Shown: piece after piece, positions 1 through 5,554 of the stretch
Position numbering within the stretch: position 1 is the stretch's first letter
How the letters are laid out: each line of letters starts with the position of its first letter
Assembly (NCBI GenBank): GCA_947447095.1
Contig: CANFIL010000053.1
Span: forward strand, 1-8,440
DNA length: 8,440 bases
DNA from: Actinomycetota bacterium
GTDB taxonomy: Bacteria > Actinomycetota > Actinomycetes > S36-B12 > UBA5976
Reading direction: 5' to 3'
Notes under the pieces: model-generated
Seen by the model: the letters and a program-made list of their open reading frames with translations, nothing else
Databases searched by the model: none
What the model was told of the DNA's origin: nothing
Translations under genes and position numbers: made by a program

Positions 1-423
1 TACCCCAGAACCAAAGCCAGTGATCTGGGCATAAATGACCGTTGAATTGGTGGCCACAACACTGTCGTAATCCAAACCAAATTTCTTAGCCATTGCTGGC
101 GGGAAATTGTGAATGACGATGTCGGCGCGAGCCGCGAGAGCATGTGCCTGAGCTAAGCCCTCGTCATTCGTCATGTCGATGGCTACCGAAGACTTGTTGC
201 GGTTGATGGCTTCGAAGTAAGTCGCACGACCAGCTGGATCAAATGGCGGGCCCCAGTGACGTGTGTCATCACCAGCGCCAGGACGTTCAACCTTGATTAC
301 TTCGGCGCCCATGTCGGCGAGCAACATTGTGGAATATGGGCCTGCGAGTACGCGGGTAAAGTCCGCGACAACAATGCCATCTAACGCGCCAGCCATTCCC
401 CGATTGTATCCAATTTGGGTCAT
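1..423 (-). CDS. CoA-transferase family III (CaiB/BaiF), N-terminal 141 residues only
   Basis: This reading frame runs off the left edge, so only the first 141 residues are seen; family members are usually about 400 residues. The N-terminus has the hallmark family III pattern: a hydrophobic strand ending in DFTRVLAGPY, then LLADMGAEVIKVERPGAGDDTR, followed by FEAINRNKSSVAIDM and later VIYAQITGFGSG. These belong to the Rossmann-like large domain. The catalytic aspartate of the family lies further on and cannot be checked. Such enzymes move CoA between acyl-CoA and a carboxylate; the substrate cannot be told here. An in-frame TGA at 430-432 limits the start to ATG at 423 or ATG at 396. The second gives the usual short N-terminus, while neither has a clear Shine-Dalgarno. 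It lies 59 nt after the regulator gene on the same strand, so it may be the operon's last gene or the start of another unit. Confidence 0.9.
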   Translation of the reverse strand, partial: MTQIGYNRGMAGALDGIVVADFTRVLAGPYSTMLLADMGAEVIKVERPGAGDDTRHWGPPFDPAGRATYFEAINRNKSSVAIDMTNDEGLAQAHALAARADIVIHNFPPAMAKKFGLDYDSVVATNSTVIYAQITGFGSGV

Positions 424-482
424 AGGAATTCAGGTTCGAGCCAGAAAAGCACCTAATAGATAGTGCAGGAATGACGAGAAAT

Positions 483-1286
483 CTAGATTTCGCGAACTTC
501 AACAGTGCGCCCGCGCGACCCTACACTTTCGGCGGATGGCAATTCGCCCTTGGTGCGAACTGTGATGCGCGTGCGATCGCCACGGAATAGGTCATGCGAA
601 TACTCGATGCGACGACCGTTGAGGTCCATCGTGGTTCGTGTTACCGAAAGCAACGGCGAACCAACTTCAACACTCAAGATGCGAGCTTCGTCGGCAGTTG
701 CCGCAACGATTTCAATTTGCTCGAGTGCCTCGTCAGGGAATGTGTCGTAATGCTTACTCAGCAATTCGTACAACGAACTTCCCAGAGGGCGTTCGAGTAA
801 GCCTGGAAACATTTCAGCCGGGAATCGTGCATGTTCAAGCGAGATCGGTTGTCCATCTGCCAAACGAATACGAACAACATCAAAGATGTGGTCCTCTTCG
901 CCCAGTCCAAGTGCAACTCGAGTTGCTTGATCGGCCAACAACACAGCCGCGCTCACAAGCCGAGTGCCTGCGGTGAAACCTTGACCACGCAACAATGACG
1001 GAACACCAACGATGCGCGACAAATCTCGATCGATTTTCTCCGGCGAAATGAATGTGCCACCGCCACGACCAGGAAGTCGGCGCACTGCCCCAGTTTCTTC
1101 CAGTGCCGTCAATGCCTGACGAAGCGTTGAGCGACTGACCTGAAATTCCTCAGCAAGCTCGCGTTCTGCTGCAAGTTTTTGACCAGCACGAAGCTCGCCC
1201 GTTGCAATCATTTCGAGAATGCGTCGGCGAACCTCAATGGCCGCAGGGCCAAGAGCGTCTGGGGAATGAACGATCGAATCTGGCAC
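483..1286 (-). CDS. GntR-family transcriptional regulator, HutC type (UTRA effector domain)
   Basis: A 267-residue DNA-binding regulator, probably controlling this operon. Residues 15-80 form the GntR winged helix-turn-helix: AAERELAEEFQVSRSTLRQAL holds the HTH, with the recognition helix at about 50-59, and LPGRGGGTFI is the wing. Residues from about 100 to 245 match a UTRA ligand-binding domain, with IFDVVRIRLADGQPISLEHARFP and the repeat-like VTRTTMDLNGRRIEYSHDLFRGD typical of HutC-type members. Length is slightly above the usual 240-250 because of a polar C-terminal tail (247-267). The start is GTG at 1286, only 3 nt after the dehydrogenase stop, with a GAGG 11 nt upstream; translation is probably coupled. 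The effector is unknown; an amino alcohol or aminoketone from the pathway is the natural guess. A regulator at the distal end of the operon it controls suggests autoregulation (inference). Confidence 0.9.
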   Translation of the reverse strand: MPDSIVHSPDALGPAAIEVRRRILEMIATGELRAGQKLAAERELAEEFQVSRSTLRQALTALEETGAVRRLPGRGGGTFISPEKIDRDLSRIVGVPSLLRGQGFTAGTRLVSAAVLLADQATRVALGLGEEDHIFDVVRIRLADGQPISLEHARFPAEMFPGLLERPLGSSLYELLSKHYDTFPDEALEQIEIVAATADEARILSVEVGSPLLSVTRTTMDLNGRRIEYSHDLFRGDRTRITVRTKGELPSAESVGSRGRTVEVREI

Positions 1287-1289
1287 GCG

Positions 1290-2072
1290 TTACATAGCCT
1301 CGAGTGCAGATAGTGACTCAGGCAAAATCTGTCCGCCATCGATGATCAACGCTTGGCCAGTGACGTACGCGGCTTCCTTGGTCGCAAAGAACAATGCAGC
1401 ATTACCGATGTCTTCAACTTCGCCAAGACGATGCAGTGGCACGGTTGCTTCCATAGCTGCACGATACTCAGGTCCCATTTCAGCCAACCCTTCGGTGGCG
1501 ATGTTGCCCGGAAGAACAGCGTTCACTGTGATGCCCTTTGGAGCCAATTCCATTGCAGCGGTACGCATGAAGCCCAGCTGCGCTGCCTTGCTTGCGCCGT
1601 AATGTGACCAGCCAGGGAAACCTGTCACTGGACCTGTGATGGACGACGTCAAGATCACGCGACCGCGACCTGACTTCTCAAGTGCTGGCATGCATGCCTG
1701 AACGGAAAACATTGTGCCCTTGACGTTTGTGCCGAAAACTTTGTCCATGTCGGCTTCGGTCATTACAGCAAGCTTCGAATCCGGGAAGATGCCCGCGTTG
1801 GCACACAACACGTCGATGCCACCGTTGCGCTCAATTGCCACAGCAGCCATGCGATCGCAATCTGCCTTTGATGAAACGTCACCTAATACATATGTGACAG
1901 TTCCGCCGCCAAGCGCAGTGATTTCATCAGCGGCAGCCTTGGCGCTTGCTTCGTCGCGACCAGTGATCACAACATTGGCACCGGCTAATGCGAAGACGCG
2001 CGCGATACCTTTACCGATGCCTTTTGAGCCACCAGTAACAAGAACGGAATAACCAGCGATTGAGGTGAACAT
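1290..2072 (-). CDS. Short-chain dehydrogenase/reductase, predicted 1-amino-2-propanol dehydrogenase
   Basis: A 260-residue classical SDR, a cytosolic or lumenal NAD(P)(H)-dependent oxidoreductase. Visible motifs are TGGSKGIG at 13-20 (dinucleotide binding), NAG at 92-94, catalytic Ser144, and YxxxK with Tyr158 and Lys162. The second strand ends in TGRD (residues 37-40), so the nicotinamide preference cannot be settled by eye. The family pattern is closed by ALIIDGG near residue 246, then a short extra tail, ILPESLSALEAM, reaches the C-terminus. Motifs alone give only 'SDR'; the specific call comes from the RMM locus, where the M. smegmatis counterpart is an (S)-1-amino-2-propanol dehydrogenase. 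It would link aminoacetone and 1-amino-2-propanol and could reuse NADH made by the aldehyde dehydrogenase. ATG at 2072 has AAAGGAG 4 nt upstream. The kinase gene ends 34 nt before it and the regulator starts 3 nt after it. Confidence 0.87.
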   Translation of the reverse strand: MFTSIAGYSVLVTGGSKGIGKGIARVFALAGANVVITGRDEASAKAAADEITALGGGTVTYVLGDVSSKADCDRMAAVAIERNGGIDVLCANAGIFPDSKLAVMTEADMDKVFGTNVKGTMFSVQACMPALEKSGRGRVILTSSITGPVTGFPGWSHYGASKAAQLGFMRTAAMELAPKGITVNAVLPGNIATEGLAEMGPEYRAAMEATVPLHRLGEVEDIGNAALFFATKEAAYVTGQALIIDGGQILPESLSALEAM

Positions 2073-2106
2073 GTTGCTCCTTTGTCGTTATGAGTAAGTA
2101 TGGCTT

Positions 2107-3093
2107 TTAGGCGAATTCAGATAGGTACTTTTCGGCAAGTTCGCACGAAACTTTAGTGAAGTTATCGCCCATTTCTTGACCAGTTTCGGTGTCTTGATGG
2201 CTTCCGACCCATGCCACAAGCAGAAGCCGGCGGAACATGATGAAAGTGGGTAATTCTGTTTCTTCTTCTTTGCTCAAATCAGCAACGGTGCGATAACCGT
2301 TAACCCAAGAGTCAACCATCGCTGGTATCAGCGGGTGATCTTCAATGAATGACACTGACGAGCCGAGGTCGTACATAAACCACCCAAGTCCACAGTCATC
2401 AAAATCAATGACAGTGACATCTGAGCTATCGACAAGAAGGTTTGCGAGCCGCATGTCAGCGTGCACCAGTCCGAAACGATCTGGACCTGAACCAAAGGCG
2501 GCTAACCGCTTTCCGAGCGTGTCTGACAATCGACCAAGGATCTCGAGTTCACTTGGACCCATTGCCAATCCATCACGCCACGAGCCCCAGTGACCATTTG
2601 GTCCAAGCGCTGTTTCATAATTCCACGTCATGCGTGAGAAACCAGAAGGTCGCTGCCATTGGCGAGCATGCTGATGCAATCGCGCTGTCATCGCGCCAAG
2701 CGTGTTGAAGTCATCAACCAAACGATCCTCGGTGGGTTCAACACCGTTCATGAATTCAAACATCACGGCATTACGCGCTTCGCCGGACTCATCGACTGCA
2801 GTAACTACGCGTCGACCATCAGCGGCCGGAATGATTGCAGGAGTCTGAACAAGCTTGTCTTCGCGTAACGAAGTCACCCAATCGAGTTCGCTTTCGATCG
2901 CTTGAGGGGTGTGGTAGTTCGGACGGTGGATACGCATGATCGAGCGCTCACCACTGCCGTTCGTGATTTGAAATGTTGCATTTTCAGAAACATTGAGGAG
3001 TTTGAGGGCAACGTCGCTACCCAAGCCGAACTCGTGCGCTGCACTGCGCGCAAATTGTTCCAACTTGGCAGGATCATTCGAATAGTTGCCCAT
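2107..3093 (-). CDS. APH/choline-kinase-fold phosphotransferase, predicted 1-amino-2-propanol kinase
   Basis: A 328-residue ATP-dependent small-molecule kinase of the aminoglycoside phosphotransferase (APH) fold. The Brenner motif is clear: GLVHADMRLANLLV carries His211, catalytic Asp213 and Asn218, followed by VIDFDDCG with metal-binding Asp230 and Asp232. The N-lobe has a weak nucleotide loop (NVSENATFQI, 34-43) and SIMRIHRP strand 3 (51-58). Antibiotic resistance is an unlikely reading: family members of this type also phosphorylate choline, homoserine and other amino alcohols. In RMM loci this gene encodes an (S)-1-amino-2-propanol kinase, shown for the M. smegmatis protein, so the same activity is inferred here. 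The product, phospho-amino-propanol, would be substrate for the PLP enzyme at the operon head. ATG at 3093 has AAAGGAG 4 nt upstream, a strong site that restarts translation after a 95-nt gap with a palindrome. Confidence 0.88.
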   Translation of the reverse strand: MGNYSNDPAKLEQFARSAAHEFGLGSDVALKLLNVSENATFQITNGSGERSIMRIHRPNYHTPQAIESELDWVTSLREDKLVQTPAIIPAADGRRVVTAVDESGEARNAVMFEFMNGVEPTEDRLVDDFNTLGAMTARLHQHARQWQRPSGFSRMTWNYETALGPNGHWGSWRDGLAMGPSELEILGRLSDTLGKRLAAFGSGPDRFGLVHADMRLANLLVDSSDVTVIDFDDCGLGWFMYDLGSSVSFIEDHPLIPAMVDSWVNGYRTVADLSKEEETELPTFIMFRRLLLVAWVGSHQDTETGQEMGDNFTKVSCELAEKYLSEFA

Positions 3094-3113
3094 GACTCTC
3101 CTTTACAGCCCGT

Positions 3114-3137
3114 CGTTGAATCACCATTGATTCAACG
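3114..3137 (-). promoter_or_regulatory. Perfect 10-bp inverted repeat between shell and kinase genes
   Basis: CGTTGAATCA at one arm and TGATTCAACG at the other pair perfectly around a 4-nt loop (ATGG on the transcribed strand). It lies within the 95-nt gap between the second BMC-T and the kinase, ending 9 nt before the AAAGGAG site. No T-run follows on the minus strand, so it is not a standard intrinsic terminator. It could be an mRNA-stabilising or attenuating stem, or a dimeric protein operator; its ends, GT and AC, fit the loose ends of GntR-type operators. The structure is seen; the role is inference. Confidence 0.6.
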
Positions 3138-3188
3138 CTCGATCTACTGTGCCACGCAAAGCGCACCACGGGGAAGTAAATGACGAAA

Positions 3189-3839
3189 CTATGAGTTCTC
3201 GCGACCAACGACGGCTTCGAGTGCTCGGTCAATTGCTTGACGAGCCTTCGTCACACTTTCAGTTGATCCCGACATGTAAACGCGACCAGCAGCGCCGATC
3301 ATCTGAACATCAACCAACGTCACATCTGGCGCAACCTTTTCAGCTTCGTTAGCAGCCACAGTGGCGAACAATGCAGGTGTCATTTCATACACGAGCAATG
3401 ATTCACCAGGCATGACCATAGAAGCCTGACGGTTACGGTTCAAGATGATCGCATGTTGATCCGTGATGTTTTCGATGATGTCGCTGTACAGCGTGCGCGG
3501 ACGCAGCTGATCAGTCGCTTGTGCGTTAATGCCATCGAGAATGGCTTGGCCAGCACGCTTCACCAACTCGATATCTGATGCATGTAGTTCAAGCACACCG
3601 AACTGACGTTCAACGAACAAAATGCCCGGTTCAACTTCAGGAACTGACTTAAGAGCCAAGTCAATTACGCGTTCGATCGCGAGACCCGGAGCTACTTCGA
3701 TGATCAGCGAGTGCTGACCTTCGTACGGTACGTAACCCCGGGCTCGCGTCGGTGTGCCCATGTACGCGGCAAACTGCCGCTGCAGTTCTTCAACGAGCAG
3801 ATAGACGCGTAACTCGGGCCCAGCAATATGTGAGCCCAT
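3189..3839 (-). CDS. BMC-T tandem-domain shell protein (MSM0271-like)
   Basis: A 216-residue microcompartment shell protein with two BMC domains in tandem, which assembles as a trimer that looks like a pseudohexamer. Domain 1 is about residues 8-106, with RVYLLVEELQRQFAAYMG, IIEVAPGLAIE and GILFVERQFGVLELH; domain 2 is about 115-213, with DQHAIILNRN, MVMPGESLLVYE and ANEAEKVA ending in MIGAAGRVYMSG. Each domain seems to start with its usual C-terminal strand, as in circularly permuted BMC domains (inference). The longer N-terminus and the gene order point to the MSM0271-type protein, whose M. smegmatis member forms stacked double rings with closed pores and is proposed to surround the vertex. 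It is a paralogue of the 199-residue shell protein at 4945-5544. ATG at 3839 is 3 nt after the BMC-H stop and has only a weak site, so coupling to BMC-H is likely. Confidence 0.93.
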   Translation of the reverse strand: MGSHIAGPELRVYLLVEELQRQFAAYMGTPTRARGYVPYEGQHSLIIEVAPGLAIERVIDLALKSVPEVEPGILFVERQFGVLELHASDIELVKRAGQAILDGINAQATDQLRPRTLYSDIIENITDQHAIILNRNRQASMVMPGESLLVYEMTPALFATVAANEAEKVAPDVTLVDVQMIGAAGRVYMSGSTESVTKARQAIDRALEAVVGRENS

Positions 3840-3842
3840 GAA

Positions 3843-4124
3843 TTACTCGCCCGAAACCTTGAAGAACTTGTTCAGTTCTGCGTGTGGACGCGGAATGACG
3901 TGCTGTGAAACGAGTTCGCCAACCTGGTTGACGGCTTCAGCAGCAGCATCGGTTGCAGCCTTAACAGCGCCGACATCACCAACGATGACAACAGCAACTA
4001 GGCCGTCGCCAACTTCTTCGCGGGCAACGATGGTCACGTTAGCTGCCTTAACCATGGCATCGGCTGCAGCAACAGCGGCAACGTAACCCTTGGTTTCGAT
4101 CAAGCCGAGTGCATTGCTTGACAT
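3843..4124 (-). CDS. BMC-H hexameric shell protein (MSM0272-like)
   Basis: A 93-residue single-domain shell protein that forms hexamers and tiles the facets. It aligns without gaps to PduA/CcmK through MSSNALGLIETKGYVAAVAA, then DAMVKAANVTIV, IVGDVGAVKAATDAA and VSQHVIPRPH. The conserved hexamer-edge Lys26 and Arg79 of PduA are both present. The pore loop is odd: residues 37-41 read E-V-G-D-G, where PduA has K-I-G-S-G, so the residue facing the pore is Asp40. It is the only BMC-H in the window. The reading frame could extend 13 codons upstream to 4163, but ATG at 4124 has GAAGGAG 6 nt before it and gives the normal family N-terminus. The strong site and independent leader suit the most abundant shell part, while BMC-P just upstream has only a weak site. 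Confidence 0.96.
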   Translation of the reverse strand: MSSNALGLIETKGYVAAVAAADAMVKAANVTIVAREEVGDGLVAVVIVGDVGAVKAATDAAAEAVNQVGELVSQHVIPRPHAELNKFFKVSGE

Positions 4125-4130
4125 GTGTTT

Positions 4131-4137
4131 CTCCTTC
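4131..4137 (-). promoter_or_regulatory. Strong ribosome binding site that decides the BMC-H start
   Basis: GAAGGAG on the minus strand sits 6 nt before ATG at 4124. It rules out the longer in-frame start at 4163, whose extra codons would overlap this site and the stem upstream of it. Confidence 0.85.
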
Positions 4138-4145
4138 GTATGAAA

Positions 4146-4186
4146 GCGAACGGGTGTTCGCATTCGGTTGTTGTGCCTTGCGGCAC
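4146..4186 (-). promoter_or_regulatory. Two short stem-loops in the BMC-P to BMC-H leader
   Basis: The 96-nt gap between BMC-P and BMC-H carries two inverted repeats. On the plus strand gtgcc/ggcac (4173-4177 and 4182-4186) encloses a 4-nt loop, and gcgaac/gttcgc (4146-4151 and 4156-4161) encloses gggt; the latter grows by two more A-T pairs beyond one mismatch. In the transcript both precede the BMC-H ribosome site, the second ending 8 nt before it. No T-run follows. They may set mRNA ends or stability so that BMC-H is made in excess of BMC-P; chance is possible for such short stems. Confidence 0.4.
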
Positions 4187-4220
4187 TTCCCTGTCGACGC
4201 GTGGCGCCTACAGAAACTTG

Positions 4221-4466
4221 TTAGCTCTTTTGGTGATCGATTGATCCGATGATGAGCGCATCGATTGGAGGTGTCGTGCCGGGGAACCAGGACGCTGCAA
4301 CAGAACCTGTTGCGACGAGTACCTGTTCGCCTAGTCCACTACCCAAGACGTCGAATGCGATGAGGCGTGAGCCACCATCAACTTCAACCTCGAGGAAAGC
4401 GCCATTCGGAATCTCTTCGAGACGACGAGTGGCCCATACATTTCCGATGACCGTTGCCTTTAGCAT
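4221..4466 (-). CDS. BMC-P pentameric vertex protein (EutN/CcmL family, MSM0273-like)
   Basis: An 81-residue member of the EutN/CcmL family, which forms pentamers that cap the vertices of the shell. The chain matches the family from end to end: MLKATVIGNVWATRR, then a short loop, FLEVEVDGG, IAFDVLGSGLGEQVLVATGS, and the closing PIDALIIGSID. The length is at the lower end of the usual 80-100 residues. ATG at 4466 shares one base with the TAA stop of the preceding gene (TAATG), so ribosomes probably re-initiate and the low vertex-protein dose is tied to the preceding gene. It is the only BMC-P present, which would be enough to close all twelve vertices of an icosahedral-type shell. Confidence 0.95.
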   Translation of the reverse strand: MLKATVIGNVWATRRLEEIPNGAFLEVEVDGGSRLIAFDVLGSGLGEQVLVATGSVAASWFPGTTPPIDALIIGSIDHQKS

Positions 4467-4945
4467 TAGCGATTCACCGTGCCCTTCTGATTTTCTTGAG
4501 TATCACGAATAATTTCTACGCCCATTGCACGTGCTTTGTCTCGCGCAAGTGCAGTAATTACGACTTTGCGACCCACATGAATTGCATTGCCAGATTCAGC
4601 AGCCTTGCGAACCATGGATTCGGTCAGCGCACCTTTTTCTATGCGCATGCCGCTGGCAGGAGTCGAATGGGTTGACGTTCCGCCCGAAGCAGGCTTGCCT
4701 GCGAGTTGGAATGCCACGCGTCCGGCACGCAATTGTGCGCGGGTTCCAGCGTCTTCTGACATGTCGAGAATGCGGTGCACAAATGCAGCCAGATCAGCAT
4801 CACTATTCAGTGACACCATCTCGGTGACTGCAGGTTGCGCAGCGGGAGCAGCCGGGAGCTTGATCGCTCCTGGGGTGCTACCTAGTGCATCGCGTAGTGC
4901 TTCACGCACTAGCGAACGCAACATCTCGCTATCGACAGTGGACAC
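4466..4945 (-). CDS. RMM-associated conserved protein of unknown function, possible cargo adaptor
   Basis: A 159-residue protein with no known enzyme motif. It reads as three parts joined by low-complexity linkers. Residues 6-22 (SEMLRSLVREALRDALG) form an amphipathic helix like BMC encapsulation peptides, followed by an Ala/Pro linker (25-39). Residues 41-84 form a small helical block with SDADLAAFVHRIL and AGRVAFQLAG. A Gly/Ser/Thr/Pro linker (84-99) leads to 102-147, a compact helix-strand-helix block with GALTESMVRKAA, then HVGRKVVITALARDKARAMGVEI; this pattern resembles short accessory domains found on other BMC-linked proteins (from memory). By position it matches MSM0274 of M. smegmatis, between BMC-T and BMC-P. 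GTG at 4945 overlaps the BMC-T stop by one base (TAGTG); ATG at residue 8 is a weaker choice because it would cut the helix. There is no signal peptide or membrane segment. Function is unknown; a scaffold or cargo adaptor is inference. Confidence 0.88.
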   Translation of the reverse strand: MSTVDSEMLRSLVREALRDALGSTPGAIKLPAAPAAQPAVTEMVSLNSDADLAAFVHRILDMSEDAGTRAQLRAGRVAFQLAGKPASGGTSTHSTPASGMRIEKGALTESMVRKAAESGNAIHVGRKVVITALARDKARAMGVEIIRDTQENQKGTVNR

Positions 4946-5544
4946 TAGCGACCACCCAGAACCTGTTCAGCAACTTCTGCTGCTGCTCGTACATCGGCTT
5001 CCTTGCCAGACAAGTACACGCGGCCAGTTGCACCGATCATGCGGTAGTCAACGACCTTAATGTTTGTGGCCTTTTCGGCTTCGTTCGTCGCCAGGATTGC
5101 GTAAGACGCAGGCTGGACCTCGAGCACGAACAATGATTCGCCTGGCAACACCATCGAACCGATCTTGTTGCGGTTGATCAGGAATGCATGCTGGTGATCA
5201 ATTGAGGCGATGACCTTGCTGGCAAGAATCTGTGGCTTCACAGCGGACGCCTCGGTGGTGCCAAGAGCAGTCAGTACTGACTGTGCTGCCGCGCGAACTT
5301 CTTCGGTCGGTCCATGCATTTCGAGGTAACCGAATGTGCGCTCGACGAACAAGATGCCCGCCTGAACATTCGCATGCTTGAGTGCAACGTCGGTCAACGG
5401 TTCGATGTCGATGCCAGGTGCAACTTCGATGATCTGAGCGGCCATGTTTGCACGTGGCAATGCACCCTTGACCCACGTGCCGAGATAGCACATGGTCTGT
5501 GGTTGTAGTTGGTCAATAAAGATGAACGACCGTAGCTCTGCCAT
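4945..5544 (-). CDS. BMC-T tandem-domain shell protein (MSM0275-like)
   Basis: A 199-residue shell protein with two BMC domains, paralogous to the 216-residue one. Domain 1 spans about residues 4-95 (ELRSFIFIDQLQPQ, IIEVAPGIDIE, GILFVERTFGYLEMHG); domain 2 spans about 103-198 (IDHQHAFLINRNK, SMVLPGESLFVLE, NEAEKA, MIGATGRVYLSG). The blocks shared with the paralogue are strongest in the second domain, while the first 35 residues differ most. The shorter N-terminus and place next to the unknown 159-residue gene match MSM0275, which in M. smegmatis forms linear strips with closed pores, proposed to line facet edges. A trimeric pseudohexamer is expected. ATG at 5544 lies 10 nt after the aldehyde dehydrogenase stop, with AGGGA as a modest ribosome site. 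Its TAG stop overlaps the next start by one base. Confidence 0.93.
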   Translation of the reverse strand: MAELRSFIFIDQLQPQTMCYLGTWVKGALPRANMAAQIIEVAPGIDIEPLTDVALKHANVQAGILFVERTFGYLEMHGPTEEVRAAAQSVLTALGTTEASAVKPQILASKVIASIDHQHAFLINRNKIGSMVLPGESLFVLEVQPASYAILATNEAEKATNIKVVDYRMIGATGRVYLSGKEADVRAAAEVAEQVLGGR

Positions 5545-5554
5545 TGTCTATTCC

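Noticed and set aside
424..482. Promoter or terminator between the regulator and the CoA-transferase
   Set aside because: I see no convincing -35/-10 pair and no inverted repeat with a T-run in these 59 nt.
287..502. 71-codon minus-strand open frame
   Set aside because: It overlaps the CoA-transferase N-terminus in another frame and the regulator's end; the CoA-transferase frame carries clear family motifs while this has none.
3114..3137. Intrinsic terminator after the shell genes
   Set aside because: The stem is perfect but the following minus-strand bases (ACGGGCTGTAAAGG) hold no T-run, and the kinase gene has a strong ribosome site just after it.
4125..4163. Longer start for BMC-H adding 13 residues
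   Set aside because: The added codons cover the strong GAAGGAG site and a stem-loop, and BMC-H proteins normally begin at the MSSNALGLIETKG stretch.
4587..5060. 157-codon plus-strand open frame
   Set aside because: It lies opposite the 159-residue gene and the BMC-T end, has no recognisable domain, and looks like a shadow of codon bias in real minus-strand genes.
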